Positions 6,541 through 16,167 of a DNA stretch of 46,016 bases are shown piece by piece. The translations under genes and the position numbers were made by a program. Position 1 is the stretch's first letter. Each line of letters begins with the position of its first letter. The stretch lies in the NCBI GenBank assembly GCA_020846005.1, contig JADLEQ010000090.1, positions 1 to 46,016 of the forward strand. Reading direction: 5' to 3'. Under the pieces are notes generated by a model that did no database searches, had not been told where the DNA came from, and was given only the letters and a program-made list of their open reading frames with translations. The DNA comes from Polyangiaceae bacterium (GTDB lineage: Bacteria; Myxococcota_A; Polyangia; Polyangiales; Polyangiaceae).

Positions 6541-8190
6541 CTACGGCGCGAGGGCCGGCGGGTTGGCGCGGGGCGCGGCCGGCTCGGACTCGGCGACCAG
6601 GTGGTTCTTGCCGCGCGCGGTCGAGAGCGCCGCCGAGAAGCTCGCGGTGTACGCCGCCGGGTCCTCCACCTGATCGACGTGGAAGAACGCGCCCTGGGCG
6701 CGCTGGTCGTCCAGATCCAGGAGGATGTAGCCGCGCATCGTGACCTCGCGGTACGCGAGGTGCGGGTTGGCCGAGTCGATCGCCGGCAGCAGCACCGAGA
6801 ACGGCCCGGACGGCGAGCTCACCGCCGGCGTCACGAACTCCACCGCCAGCGAGCCCGCGCCCGTCGACGCGTCGTACGCGGTGGGCTCGTTCGGGTCCGG
6901 GGCTACGTCGAACGCCCAAGAGGAGTGCACGTCGCCGGTCAGCACCACCACGTCGGAGATCTGCTTGTCCTTCAGCAGCGCGAACAGGCGGTCGCGCGCG
7001 GCCGCGTAGCCGTTCCACTGGTCCGGGTTGATGAGCACGCCCCCGCCGTCCGCGTTCGGGGCGCCCTCCGTCTTGTGGGGCGAGAGGATCACCTGCTGGG
7101 CGAGGAGCTTCCACTTGCGGGTGCTCGCCTCGAGCCGCTCGAAGAGCCACGCCTCCTGCTCGGTGCCGAGGAGGTTCTTCGCCGCGGCGACGCTCGCGGC
7201 GTACGACAACGTGAGCCCGGACGCTTGCTCGTCGCGCCCCACGATCCGCGTGTCGAGCATGATGAGGTCGACGAGGTCGCCGTACTCGAGGCCGCGGTAG
7301 ACGCGCCGGCCCGGCGCCTCGCGGATCGGCAGCCACTCGAAGTACGCCTGGGCCGCCGCGCTGAGGCGCGCGCCCCAGTCGCCCTCGGTGGCCGGGTCGT
7401 GGTTCTCGGCGCCGCTCTTCCACGAGTTGTCCGCGGACTCGTGGTCGTCCCAGGTGGCGATCATCGGGTGCTGGCGGTGGACCTCCTGGAGATCCGGATC
7501 CCGGTGGTACTGCGCGTAGCGCTGGCGGTAGTCGTCGAGCTGCAAGATCTCGTGCGACGGCTCGTACTCGCGCACGCTGCCGTACTTGCCGCTCGCGTAC
7601 TCGTAGATGTAGTCGCCGAGGTGGATCACCGCGTCGAGATCGGCGAGCTTCGCGATCTCGCGGTACGGGAAGAAGTACCCGTGCGCCAGGCTCGAGCAGG
7701 AGACGACGGCGAAGCGCAGGCGCGACACCGCGCCGGAGGGCGCCGTGCGGGTGCGGCCGATCGGGGACTGTCGCCCCTCGGCGAAGAAGCGGTAGTAGTA
7801 GGTCGTCCCCGCCGCGAGGCCGTCGGCGTCCACCTTCACCGTGTAGTCGCGGCTCGCGTCGGTCGCCTCGGGGATCCACTCGGCGATCACGCGCTGGGTG
7901 AACTCCGGGTTCTTGGAGACCTCGACCCACACCTTCACCGGGGCCGTCCCGGCGGGGGAGACGCGAGTCCAGAGGATGACGCCCGTGGGCAGGGGATCGC
8001 CGCTGGCGACCCCGTGCGAGAACATCGTCTCTGGGCCCTCGGCGCCGTCGTGCACGTACTGCGGCAGCGTGTCGTCGCCCGGCGCGGGGTCGCCGCCGTC
8101 GTCGCTCGAGCCGCAGGCGGTGAGGGACGGGGCCAGGGAGAAGAGGCCGGTCAGGCCGGCGTGGCGGAGGAGGGCACGGCGGGTGAGCAT
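6541..8190 (-). CDS. phoD: PhoD-type alkaline phosphatase/phosphodiesterase
   Basis: The protein has 549 residues from ATG-8190. The start MLTRRALLRHAGLTG followed by LTACGSS looks like a Tat-type signal ending in a lipobox, so export as a folded metal-bound lipoprotein is likely. The PhoD pattern is clear: an Ig-like N-terminal domain with FSHGVASGDPLPTGVILWTR, then metallophosphatase motifs RFAVVSCSSL, DAVIHLGDYIYEY, TWDDHESADNSW, LDTRIVGRD and VVLTGDVHSSWAF. Family members release phosphate from phosphomonoesters or diesters using Fe/Ca and are often phosphate-starvation genes; no Pho box was identified here. Its 3' end converges on the SYLF gene with only nine bases between. Confidence 0.92.
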   Translation of the reverse strand: MLTRRALLRHAGLTGLFSLAPSLTACGSSDDGGDPAPGDDTLPQYVHDGAEGPETMFSHGVASGDPLPTGVILWTRVSPAGTAPVKVWVEVSKNPEFTQRVIAEWIPEATDASRDYTVKVDADGLAAGTTYYYRFFAEGRQSPIGRTRTAPSGAVSRLRFAVVSCSSLAHGYFFPYREIAKLADLDAVIHLGDYIYEYASGKYGSVREYEPSHEILQLDDYRQRYAQYHRDPDLQEVHRQHPMIATWDDHESADNSWKSGAENHDPATEGDWGARLSAAAQAYFEWLPIREAPGRRVYRGLEYGDLVDLIMLDTRIVGRDEQASGLTLSYAASVAAAKNLLGTEQEAWLFERLEASTRKWKLLAQQVILSPHKTEGAPNADGGGVLINPDQWNGYAAARDRLFALLKDKQISDVVVLTGDVHSSWAFDVAPDPNEPTAYDASTGAGSLAVEFVTPAVSSPSGPFSVLLPAIDSANPHLAYREVTMRGYILLDLDDQRAQGAFFHVDQVEDPAAYTASFSAALSTARGKNHLVAESEPAAPRANPPALAP

Positions 8191-8340
8191 GGCGCCGTGC
8201 CTAGCACCGCTCGGGGTGTGCCGCCCCGGCGAGGCGCGGCGGCGCGGGGGCCCCGGTCGCCCCCGCCTCACGCCGGCGCCGGCGGGGGAGCGCGCGAATT
8301 TAGCGCCTGCGCAGGCGGCGGCCCGGGTACGATCCGGCGC

Positions 8341-8697
8341 ATGGCGACCAAGGCACAAGCGTTTCGAGCGCAACAGCAGCGTGACGTGAAGCCCGACCGA
8401 CCGAAGGCCCCCGCGCGGCCGCGCCGCGACGTGGGCGTCGACACCTCGCTCCCGGGCGTGAGCGCCACCGCGCGGCGCGCGACGCCCGGCCCGAGCGGCT
8501 CGCTCAACGAGAACGCGCGCGCCGCCCGGCGCGGCGGGGCGAAGCTCGAGGTGTCCACCGACGGGCGCCCGTCGCGCAAGTCGACGCGCAAGAGCGCGGA
8601 CGGCACGAAGCCCACCTCGAACCTGCAGCGACGCGCGATCCGCGCTACCGCCGCGCCCGCGGCGCGGGCCTCGCGCGCGAAGGCCCGCTCGAGCTGA
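8341..8697 (+). CDS. Small basic protein of unknown function
   Basis: The protein has 118 residues from ATG-8341. It is rich in Arg, Lys, Ala and Ser, with no hydrophobic stretch, and reads like an intrinsically disordered, nucleic-acid-associated protein. Phrases include LPGVSATARRATPGPSGSLN and SADGTKPTSNLQRRAIRATA. I do not recognise a domain. It is divergent from phoD, with about 150 bp between the starts. The long open frame from 6601 that contains it is an antisense shadow of phoD. Confidence 0.6.
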   Translation: MATKAQAFRAQQQRDVKPDRPKAPARPRRDVGVDTSLPGVSATARRATPGPSGSLNENARAARRGGAKLEVSTDGRPSRKSTRKSADGTKPTSNLQRRAIRATAAPAARASRAKARSS

Positions 8698-8767
8698 CGC
8701 GCGACGGCCGGCGCGTCACCCGCCCGCCTCCTTGCCGTGACGCTCCGCCACCTGGTAGATCGGCGCC

Positions 8768-8998
8768 ATGGCGTCGCAGGGTGGCAGCAAGGCGGTGCTG
8801 GGGTGCGGCTGCGGGCTGCTCTTCGTCGCGACGTGCGTGACGCTCTTCAGCGCGTTCCACGTCTTCATCGACCCACGCGGCGCGATCTCGCGCCGGGAGG
8901 CGATGCCGTTCTTCCTCATCGGCCTGATCGTGCTCCTGCTCTCGATCGCGATCACGGGTGTTGGCGCGTTCCTCGTGTCGCGCAAGCCGAAGCCGTGA
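8768..8998 (+). CDS. Small two-helix membrane protein
   Basis: The protein has 76 residues. Two hydrophobic segments are visible: about 10-32 (VLGCGCGLLFVATCVTLFSA) and about 47-70 (FFLIGLIVLLLSIAITGVGA), with a short polar loop between them and a Lys-rich end. It is probably an inner-membrane protein. The family is unknown. It stands alone 70 bp after the small basic protein and converges on cysD. Confidence 0.6.
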   Translation: MASQGGSKAVLGCGCGLLFVATCVTLFSAFHVFIDPRGAISRREAMPFFLIGLIVLLLSIAITGVGAFLVSRKPKP

Positions 8999-9059
8999 CG
9001 CTGGCCCGCGCGAGCGCGCGGCGAGTGCACCAGCTACCGAGGCCGCACCCGAGCCCGGA

Positions 9060-9995
9060 TCAGAAGTACCCCTCGCGCTTCTTCTGCTCCATGCTCGCGT
9101 CCTCGTCGAAGTCGATGAGCCGGCCCTGCCGCTCGGAGTGCTTGGCGAGGAGCATCTCCTGGATGATCTCCGGGACGGTCGTGGCGCTCGAGCGCACGGC
9201 CCCCGAGAGCGGGTAGCAGCCGAGCGTGCGGAAGCGCACGCGCTCGAGCCGCGGCCGCTCGCCGGCGCGGAGCTCCATCCGCTCGTCGTCCACCATGATG
9301 AGCGCGCCGTCGCGCTCGACGACCGGGCGCTCCGCGGCGAGATAGAGCGGGACGATGGGGAGGTTCTCGAGGTGGACGTACAGCCACACGTCGAGCTCCG
9401 TCCAGTTGGAGAGCGGGAAGGCGCGGATGCTCTCGCCCTTCACCTTGCGGCCGTTGTAGAGGTTCCACAGCTCGGGGCGCTGGTTCTTCGGGTCCCACTG
9501 GCCGTGCCGATCACGGAACGAGTAGATGCGCTCCTTCGCCCGCGAGCGTTCCTCGTCGCGCCGGGCGCCGCCGAACGCGGCGTCGAAGCCGTGCAGGGTG
9601 AGCGCCTGGAGCAGCGCCTGCGTCTTCATGATGGCCGTGTAGCGGTTGCTGCCGTGCGTGAACGGCGTGACGCCCGCCTGGAGCCCCTCCTGGTTCGTGT
9701 GCACGATCAGCTCGGCGCCGATCGACCGGGTGAAGGCGTCCCGGTGCTCGTACATGGCCCGGAACTTCCAGGTGGTGTCGACGTGGAGGAGGGGGAAGGG
9801 GAGCTTGCCCGGGTGGAAGGCCTTGCGCGCGAGGTGCACCATCACCCCGGAGTCCTTGCCGATGGAGTAGAGCATCACCGGCCGGTCGAACTCGGCCGCG
9901 ACCTCGCGCAGGATGTGGATGCTCTCGGCCTCCAGCTCTCGCAGGTGCGTGAGGCGCGCGCGGAGGGGCTCGGCGACGGCGTTCGGGGCCGGCAT
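9060..9995 (-). CDS. cysD: Sulfate adenylyltransferase subunit 2
   Basis: The protein has 311 residues, close to the usual 300. CysD is the catalytic subunit that joins ATP and sulfate to adenosine 5'-phosphosulfate, driven by the GTPase CysN. Motifs seen: [19 protein letters not shown], the PP-loop [15 protein letters not shown] (42-56), [18 protein letters not shown], the [20 protein letters not shown] stretch, [12 protein letters not shown] and [15 protein letters not shown]-like text near the C-terminus, ending REGYF. ATG-9995 is the family-typical start. No cysN or cysC lies downstream: the next gene in that direction is on the other strand. The partner must be elsewhere. Confidence 0.95.
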   Translation of the reverse strand: MPAPNAVAEPLRARLTHLRELEAESIHILREVAAEFDRPVMLYSIGKDSGVMVHLARKAFHPGKLPFPLLHVDTTWKFRAMYEHRDAFTRSIGAELIVHTNQEGLQAGVTPFTHGSNRYTAIMKTQALLQALTLHGFDAAFGGARRDEERSRAKERIYSFRDRHGQWDPKNQRPELWNLYNGRKVKGESIRAFPLSNWTELDVWLYVHLENLPIVPLYLAAERPVVERDGALIMVDDERMELRAGERPRLERVRFRTLGCYPLSGAVRSSATTVPEIIQEMLLAKHSERQGRLIDFDEDASMEQKKREGYF

Positions 9996-10081
9996 GGGGC
10001 CGGCGTCCTAGCACGGAACGCGGTCGCGCCTCGCGGCCGAAGGCCTGCGGCCGGCCGGGTCCGTGCTACACGGGGCGGCCG

Positions 10082-12160
10082 ATGACGGACCGGGCCAGCG
10101 ACGAGGTCGCGCCTCCCGCGGATCCAGCCGCGGCGGAAGCGTCGCGCGCCCCGGACTCACCGAGCGAGGCGGCGGTGCTCGAGCCGCCTCCCGCTCCGCC
10201 CGGTCCCGATGTCGCGGGGCTCACGCACCCCGTCGGGGTGGCCGGGCGCTCCGTGGCCCTGGCGTTCGGGCTCGGCGCGGCGCTCGTGGCGTGGATCCAG
10301 CTCACCTTCCAGGCGAAGTGGGTCGCGCGGTTCGTCATCGAGAACGACGTGGCGTCCGACGCCCGCATGCTGCTGCTCAAGTCGATGGGCGTAGGCGGCG
10401 CGATCGCCGCCGCGGCGGCGGTCGCGGCGATCGTCTGGGTGCGCCGGCGGGGCGGGGACGCGCGGGCGGTCGAGCGCTGGCTCTGGCTCTGCTCGCCGCT
10501 CGTGCTGCTGCCCGCCGTGCCCATCCTCTTCCGGTGGAGGGCGTGGAAGGACCGCCACGCGCAGCTGCTCCCGGCGGTGCTCGTCACCGCGCTGGTGTTC
10601 GAGCTCTTCTTCCACCGCGCGCTCGTGGAGGCGCCCGAGCGCGCGCGGGCCGCCTGGAGGTGGCTCGGCGCGCGGCTGCGCTGGCGGGTGCTGCGCCACG
10701 CTCCGCTCGTGACCGTCCTGCTCGGGTCCGCCGGGTACGGTGCGCTCACCGGCTTCTACACCGTGCGCTGGCACCACAAGCTCCAGACGCACATGTTCGA
10801 TCTGGGGATCAACACGCACCTGCTCTTCGCGTCGCTCCACGGCAAGCACATGTGGAGCACGCTCGTGTTCCCGAAGGAGCCCGAGAAGTACCTCGCGAAC
10901 CACGCGAAGTTCGGGCAGTACCTGCTGGCGCCGATCTTCGCCGTCTTCCCCCGCGCGGAGGTGCTGCTCATCGCGCAGTGCGTGATGCTCGGCCTCGGGG
11001 CGATCCCGCTGTTCCTCTTCGCGCGCCGGCGCCTGCCGCCCTGGGTGGCGGCCCTCGTCGCGCTCGGGTGGCTGTGCTGGTACCCGATGCACGCGGCGAA
11101 CTTCTACGAGGTGAACTACATCACCATGGCCGGCTCGCTCGTGCTGGCGACGGTGTGGGCCGCGGACGCGGGCCGCTGGATCTGGTTCGGCATCCTCTTC
11201 TTCTGGACGCTCGTCTTCCGCGAGGACATGCCGATCGGCCTCGCCATCGTGGGGACGGTGTTCTGGCTCTCCGGCCGCCGGCCGAAGCTCGGGCTCTTCA
11301 TGGCGGTGGTGAGCACGCTGTGGTTCGGCTTCCTCCGGTTCCACTGGATGGAGGAGGCGGGGGATTGGTGGTTCCCCAGCATGTACAAGGGCCTCTGGCC
11401 CCCAGGCGAGACGGGCTTCCGCAGCGTGCTGAAGACGCTGCTCAGCAACCCGTACTTCGTGCTCGACAAGATCTGGGAACGCGACAAGGCCTGGTACCTG
11501 ATGCACCTGCTCGTGCCGGTCGCGTTCTTGCCGGCGCGCCGGTGGTGGGCGTGGGCGGCGTTCGTGCCGGGCACCATCCTGACGCTCCTCGCGACCGACT
11601 ACCGCCCGCTGACGATGTTCACGTTCCAGTACGTGATGCACTGGGCGCCGTACCTCTTCCTCGCGACCGTCCTCGTGCTCGCCGCGCTCGCGCGGGACCA
11701 GGGCCAGGCGCGCATGCGCGCGGGCGCCGCCGCGCTGGTGCTCGCGACCGCCGCCACGACCTACAACCTCGGCGTCTTCCCCCAACGGACGGAGACGTTC
11801 AAGGGCGGGTACTTCCCCATCGGCTTCGAGTACACGGAGGAGGAGCGCACCCGCTACCGGCAGCTCCGCGAGCTGATCGCGCTCCTCCCAGCGGACGCCA
11901 GCGTCGCCGCGACGGAGAACAGCGGCCCGCACCTGGTCTCCCGGCTGTACGCCTTCACGATGCGCAACGGCCCGCAGACGGCCGACTGGATCGTGGCGTC
12001 GTCGCGGGAGCTCGGCCTCGAGAAGACCCGCCCGACGCTCAAGGAGGCGGTGTCGAGCGGGAGGTTCGGCGTCGTCGAGCGCCGGGGCGACTTCGCGCTG
12101 TTTCGCCGCGGGCACGACACCGCGGGGAACGCCCAGCTCATCGCGGACTGGAAGCTGTGA
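10082..12160 (+). CDS. DUF2079-type polytopic membrane protein
   Basis: The protein has 692 residues with about ten to twelve hydrophobic segments, after a Pro/Ala-rich cytoplasmic start of 55 residues. The loop HHKLQTHMFDLGINTHLLFA (240-260) matches the 'FDLGI' loop of DUF2079 proteins, which look like GT-C glycosyltransferases: many transmembrane helices and an acidic first periplasmic loop. The C-terminal soluble part (LRELIALLPADASVAATENS, then GPHLVSRLYAF) is also typical. Its likely role is transfer of a lipid-linked sugar, but no substrate can be named. The stop codon overlaps the next gene's GTG (GTGA), so the two are co-translated. Confidence 0.85.
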   Translation: MTDRASDEVAPPADPAAAEASRAPDSPSEAAVLEPPPAPPGPDVAGLTHPVGVAGRSVALAFGLGAALVAWIQLTFQAKWVARFVIENDVASDARMLLLKSMGVGGAIAAAAAVAAIVWVRRRGGDARAVERWLWLCSPLVLLPAVPILFRWRAWKDRHAQLLPAVLVTALVFELFFHRALVEAPERARAAWRWLGARLRWRVLRHAPLVTVLLGSAGYGALTGFYTVRWHHKLQTHMFDLGINTHLLFASLHGKHMWSTLVFPKEPEKYLANHAKFGQYLLAPIFAVFPRAEVLLIAQCVMLGLGAIPLFLFARRRLPPWVAALVALGWLCWYPMHAANFYEVNYITMAGSLVLATVWAADAGRWIWFGILFFWTLVFREDMPIGLAIVGTVFWLSGRRPKLGLFMAVVSTLWFGFLRFHWMEEAGDWWFPSMYKGLWPPGETGFRSVLKTLLSNPYFVLDKIWERDKAWYLMHLLVPVAFLPARRWWAWAAFVPGTILTLLATDYRPLTMFTFQYVMHWAPYLFLATVLVLAALARDQGQARMRAGAAALVLATAATTYNLGVFPQRTETFKGGYFPIGFEYTEEERTRYRQLRELIALLPADASVAATENSGPHLVSRLYAFTMRNGPQTADWIVASSRELGLEKTRPTLKEAVSSGRFGVVERRGDFALFRRGHDTAGNAQLIADWKL

Positions 12161-13113
12161 GCTCCCCTCGCGAGGGCGAGGGCGCCAGCGAGGCCGGAGG
12201 GCTCGGCGGGCTCCGGCGCAAAGCCGCGCCGCTCCTCGGGCTGCTCGCGCTCGGCTTCGTGGCGGTGGCCGCGGTGGAGCTGGCGCGCCGCTGGGACGAC
12301 CGCCCCGTGACGATCGACGTGACGATCGCGCTGCTCGCGCTCGCCCCCGCGCTCGCGGCCGCGCTCGTGCAGGGGTTCGCCTGGATCCGGCTCGTCGAGC
12401 GGATGGCGGGGCACGCCGTCCCGCGGCTGCCCGCGCTCGCGCTCTACCTCGACTCGCAGCTCGCGCGGTACGTCCCCGGCAAGGTCGGGCTGCCGCTGGT
12501 GCGCATGGCGGGCGCCGATCGTCTCGGCGTCCCGGCGAGGCTCGTCGGCGCGTCGGTGGGGATCGAGCTCGTCTCGTGGCTCGGCGTGGGCGGGACGGTC
12601 GGCGCGGCGGCGATGGCGCTCGTCCTGCGCGACGCGCGCGGGATCGGCGGCGTGGTCGGGGACGGCGCGGCGCTCGCGGCGGCGCTGCTGCTCGTGCTCA
12701 CGCTGGCGCTCCTCGTCGTCGACCGTGCGCGCTTCCCCAGGCCGCTCGCCTCGCTCTGGGACGCCGGGCGCGGGCCGCTGCTGCCGCGGGGCGTGCCGCT
12801 CCTCCACGCGGGGTACTGGTGCCTGCTCGGGCTCCACGGCGTGCTGCTGGTCCGCGCCGCCGGCGCGACGCACGGCGAGGCGGCCGGGTTCCCTGCGCTC
12901 GTCCTCGCGCCCATCGCGGGGTTCCTGGCGCTCTTCGCGCCGGCCGGCGCAGGCGTCCGGGAGGTCGTGCTGGCGCTCGTGCTCGCGCCGTCGCTGGGCT
13001 CCGCGGGCGCGCTCGCGGTCGCGCTCCTCGCGCGCGGCGCGTCGCTCGCCTCGGATGTGGGCGTGTGGGCGCTGGTGCGCGTCGCGGCCGGCTCGGCCGC
13101 CCGCGGCGCCTGA
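12157..13113 (+). CDS. Flippase-like/LPG-synthase-type membrane protein (UPF0104)
   Basis: The protein has 318 residues from the GTG that overlaps the previous stop. It has about eight hydrophobic segments. The stretches LYLDSQLARYVPGKVGLPLV (around 105-125), SVGIELVSWLG and FPALVLAPIAGFLALFAPAG followed by GVREV near the C-terminus are the conserved blocks of the UPF0104/AglD family (transmembrane part of lysylphosphatidylglycerol synthase, also found with glycosyltransferases). In this setting, next to a DUF2079 protein and near a GT2 enzyme, a role in envelope lipid or glycan handling is likely. Confidence 0.82.
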   Translation: MSSPREGEGASEAGGLGGLRRKAAPLLGLLALGFVAVAAVELARRWDDRPVTIDVTIALLALAPALAAALVQGFAWIRLVERMAGHAVPRLPALALYLDSQLARYVPGKVGLPLVRMAGADRLGVPARLVGASVGIELVSWLGVGGTVGAAAMALVLRDARGIGGVVGDGAALAAALLLVLTLALLVVDRARFPRPLASLWDAGRGPLLPRGVPLLHAGYWCLLGLHGVLLVRAAGATHGEAAGFPALVLAPIAGFLALFAPAGAGVREVVLALVLAPSLGSAGALAVALLARGASLASDVGVWALVRVAAGSAARGA

Positions 13114-13118
13114 TCCGC

Positions 13119-14963
13119 TCAGCGCGCCCGGTAGACGACCAGCCGCCCGCAGCGAGCGATCTCCTCCGCCTGCCCGGCGGCGCGCCACGCCTCGAGCTGC
13201 TCCTGCATGCGGTCGCGCTCGCTCCGCACGACCCACCAGCGGATGCCGTGCGCGCGCCACGCGGCGAGGTCCGGCGACAGGGACTCGAGCAGCTTCGTTC
13301 GCGCGTTGATCATCGCCTGCGGGATGCCGAACTGACGCGTGGGGTAGTCGGGCCAGGCGCTGCCGAGCCCCGCCTGCGCGTAGGCCAGCGACGAGCCGCG
13401 GCTCCGGTAGACGAGCTCGTCTCGGCCGGCGCGCGGGGCGAGGACCGCGATGGCGCATGCGTCGTCGCCGGGCACGGGCTCGAGGTGATCGCCCTCGAGC
13501 GCGCCGTCGAGATCGGCGGCGATGGCGACGTGGAACGCAGCCCCGGCCGCGATCGTCACCAGGAGGAGCACGCCGCCCGCGAGCGCCCTGCGACCGAGGC
13601 CGGCGCCTGCAGGTCGGCTCAGCGCGACGCGGCCCGCGAGCGCGCCCGCGCCCGCCCCGAGCACGAGCTGCGCGACGGTGGCGAACTTCACGATGTCCCA
13701 CGACTCCGAGTAGCGGACCGAGACGAGCACGGTGAGCGAGCCACCGACGAGGACGCCGAGCGCTGCCCGCGCGCGCCGAGCGCCGGCGAGCCCGATCGCG
13801 CCGAGCAGCGGGAGCGCGCCGAAGCTGTGCGCGAGCCACCGGAGCGAGCCCCACGTGGACTCCGTGACCCCGCCCGACCACTGGAGCGCCCCCGCCAGGC
13901 CGCGCGGCCCCGGCGCGAAGAAGCCCCCGAGGCGGGTGGCGGCCCACGCCGCGGCCGCGCCGACGCCGATGAGCCACCCCGCCCGCGCGAGCCACCGCTC
14001 CTCGCGCGCCCAGGCGGCGAGCCCCTCGCCGAGCAGCACGGAGCCTCCCACCGTGAGGAACAGGACGAGCTGGGCGTGCGCGAGCGCGACCCCGAGCCCG
14101 CCGAGCAGCGCGAGCCGCGCGAGCCCGGCGCCGCCCTCCGCGTGGACGACGAGCGCCGTCAGCGCCAGCGGGATGCCGAGCGCGAACGGGTGCTGGAAGA
14201 AGTAGCTGGCGACCGGCGGGTTCAGCCAGATCCCTTCGATGCGCCACGCGCCGCACAGCCGCTCGCCAAGCTCGAGCCAGGAGGGCGCGGCGACGAACGG
14301 CGCGCCCCCCCCGAGGAGCGCGCCGAGCGCCACGAACACGCCGACCCGCGGGGACCACACCAGCTCGCCCAGGCGGGCCGCGATCAGCGCGGCGTAGCCC
14401 CAGAGGCCCACCGTCGCCACGTCGATCCCCGACGGCGCGGGGAGGTGGAGCGCCGCCGCGATCGCCGCCGCCAGCACGTCGAAGCCGTAGTGGTAGCGGA
14501 ACTCCCACTCCGGGAAGGCAGGGTAGGGTGGGGGGTAGTGATCCCGGAGCAGGCGCGACACCGTCGACACGTGGCCGGCGATCGAGGCCTCGTCGTGAAA
14601 GTGCTTCTCCGCGGCGGGCAGGACCAGCGCGACCAGCCCGAGCGCGACCGCCAGCAGGACGAGATCCCGGCGCCGGGGCGACCCGCCCAGGCGGCCCGCG
14701 CGGGCCGCGCGCACGGCCAGCCACGCGCCCGGGGCGCCGACGGCGAGCGCGCCAGCGCCGCTCGCCGTGAGGAACGATCCCGTCCACCGCCCCACGGCCA
14801 GGGTGGTGACGAGCCACGCGGCGAGCGTCAGGGCCGGCGCGAGCACGGCGGCGCTCCGGGCCGAGAGGCCGGCGGCGCGGGCGGCGCCGGCGCCGAGCCA
14901 GCCGCCGGCCGCGAGCGCGACGACGAGCCCGGGAGACGTCGCGAGGGTGGCCAGCAGGGACAT
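13119..14963 (-). CDS. Large polytopic membrane protein, probably GT-C-like
   Basis: The protein has 614 residues from ATG-14963 (MSLLATLATSPGLVV). It has about a dozen hydrophobic segments and a soluble C-terminal domain (about 500-614) ending GRLVVYRAR. A periplasmic loop carries KHFHDEASIAGHVSTVSRLL and YPAFPEWEFRYHYGFDVLAA, an acidic/His loop after the first helices as in GT-C glycosyltransferases and DUF2298-like proteins. I cannot name the family firmly. The longer open frame to 15113 is Arg-rich and rejected. The 3' end sits five bases from the flippase-like gene on the other strand, with no visible terminator. Confidence 0.75.
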   Translation of the reverse strand: MSLLATLATSPGLVVALAAGGWLGAGAARAAGLSARSAAVLAPALTLAAWLVTTLAVGRWTGSFLTASGAGALAVGAPGAWLAVRAARAGRLGGSPRRRDLVLLAVALGLVALVLPAAEKHFHDEASIAGHVSTVSRLLRDHYPPPYPAFPEWEFRYHYGFDVLAAAIAAALHLPAPSGIDVATVGLWGYAALIAARLGELVWSPRVGVFVALGALLGGGAPFVAAPSWLELGERLCGAWRIEGIWLNPPVASYFFQHPFALGIPLALTALVVHAEGGAGLARLALLGGLGVALAHAQLVLFLTVGGSVLLGEGLAAWAREERWLARAGWLIGVGAAAAWAATRLGGFFAPGPRGLAGALQWSGGVTESTWGSLRWLAHSFGALPLLGAIGLAGARRARAALGVLVGGSLTVLVSVRYSESWDIVKFATVAQLVLGAGAGALAGRVALSRPAGAGLGRRALAGGVLLLVTIAAGAAFHVAIAADLDGALEGDHLEPVPGDDACAIAVLAPRAGRDELVYRSRGSSLAYAQAGLGSAWPDYPTRQFGIPQAMINARTKLLESLSPDLAAWRAHGIRWWVVRSERDRMQEQLEAWRAAGQAEEIARCGRLVVYRAR

Positions 14964-15145
14964 CGATCCGCGCGCACCGGCGTATCCCACCGCGCGCTGG
15001 CCGTCACCCTCCCGCGCCGCGCCCCGCACGAACCTGCCCCGCGGGCGCGCGGTCGGTGCTATGGCAGCGCGCGGCCCGAGGCGCCCCCGCGCGCGCGGTG
15101 GGGCTCCCCTCACCGTCCCCCGCCAGGGGCACGGGCGCGCCCCCG

Positions 15146-16153
15146 ATGGAATCTGCCCCGCCCACCGCCGCCGCCCTCGACGTCTCCGTCGTCATCCCCG
15201 TGTTCGACGAAGAGGAGAGCGTCCCCGCGCTCCTCCGCGAGCTGCACGGCGCCCTCCGGCCGACGGGCCTCCGCTACGAGCTCGTGCTCGTGGACGACGG
15301 CTCGCGGGACCGGAGCGTCCGCGTGATGAAGGACGCCGCGGCCACCGATCCCGCGCTGGTCGTCGTCGAGCTGCGGCGGAACTTCGGGCAGACCGCGGCG
15401 CTCCAGGCCGGCCTGGACGAGGCGCGCGGCGCCAAGGTCGTGCTGATGGACGCCGATCTGCAGAACGACCCGGCGGACATCCCGCGCATGCTCGCCCTGC
15501 TCGACGACGGCTACGATCTCGTCGCGGGCTGGCGCAAGGATCGGCAGGACCCATTCCTGAACCGCAGGCTCCCCTCGATGATCGCCAACCGCATCATCAG
15601 CTCGACGACCGGCGTGCACCTGCACGACTACGGCTGCACGCTCAAGGCGATGACCTCGAGCGTCGCCAAGTCCCTGCGCCTGTACGGCGAGATGCACCGG
15701 TTCATCCCGGCCATCGCGAGCTGGTTCGGGACGCGCCTCATCGAGCTGCCGGTGAACCACCGCGCGCGCCAGCACGGTGTCTCCAAGTATGGGATCGGCC
15801 GCACGCTCCGCGTCGTGCTCGACCTCATCACCGTGCGGTTCATGCAGTCGTACCTGACGAGGCCGATGCAGGTGTTCGGCCTCGGCGGGCTCGCGTCGGC
15901 AGCGCTCGGCTTCGGGCTGTGCCTCTACCTGGCGGTGGAGAAGCTCGTGTTCTCGGCGCCGATCGGCTCTCGGCCGCTGCTCCTGCTCGGCGTGCTGCTG
16001 ATCGTCGTCGGCGTGCAGCTCATCAGCCTGGGCCTCGTGGCCGACGTGCTGAGCCGCACCTACCACGAGTCCCAGGGCAAGCGGCCGTACCACGTCCGGG
16101 CGGTGCTCCGTGGCCCCGGCGCGGGCGCGGCGCCGGCGGGCGCCGAGGAGTGA
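15146..16153 (+). CDS. Family 2 glycosyltransferase, DPM1/ArnC/GtrB type
   Basis: The protein has 335 residues from ATG-15146. It transfers a sugar from a nucleotide sugar to polyprenyl phosphate. The GT-A domain is complete: VSVVIPVFDEEESVPALLRE, LVLVDDGSRDRS (47-58), RRNFGQTAALQAGLDEARGA, the metal-binding MDADLQNDP (101-109) and GWRKDRQDPFLNRRLPS. The interface-helix region KSLRLYGEMHRFIPAIASWF is present, as are two C-terminal transmembrane helices (about 250-272 and 285-308), as in GtrB-like enzymes. The tail KRPYHVRAVLRG is basic. It is divergent from the large membrane protein, and together they probably supply and use lipid-linked sugars. Confidence 0.93.
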   Translation: MESAPPTAAALDVSVVIPVFDEEESVPALLRELHGALRPTGLRYELVLVDDGSRDRSVRVMKDAAATDPALVVVELRRNFGQTAALQAGLDEARGAKVVLMDADLQNDPADIPRMLALLDDGYDLVAGWRKDRQDPFLNRRLPSMIANRIISSTTGVHLHDYGCTLKAMTSSVAKSLRLYGEMHRFIPAIASWFGTRLIELPVNHRARQHGVSKYGIGRTLRVVLDLITVRFMQSYLTRPMQVFGLGGLASAALGFGLCLYLAVEKLVFSAPIGSRPLLLLGVLLIVVGVQLISLGLVADVLSRTYHESQGKRPYHVRAVLRGPGAGAAPAGAEE

Positions 16154-16167
16154 TAGATTCCCCCGCG

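Noticed and set aside
6601-8340. Long forward open frame leading into the small basic protein
   Set aside because: It is antisense to phoD; only the part from ATG-8341 reads as protein.
12576-15326. 916-codon forward frame opposite the large membrane protein
   Set aside because: Composition is Arg/Glu/Pro-rich shadow text; the reverse strand has coherent membrane helices.
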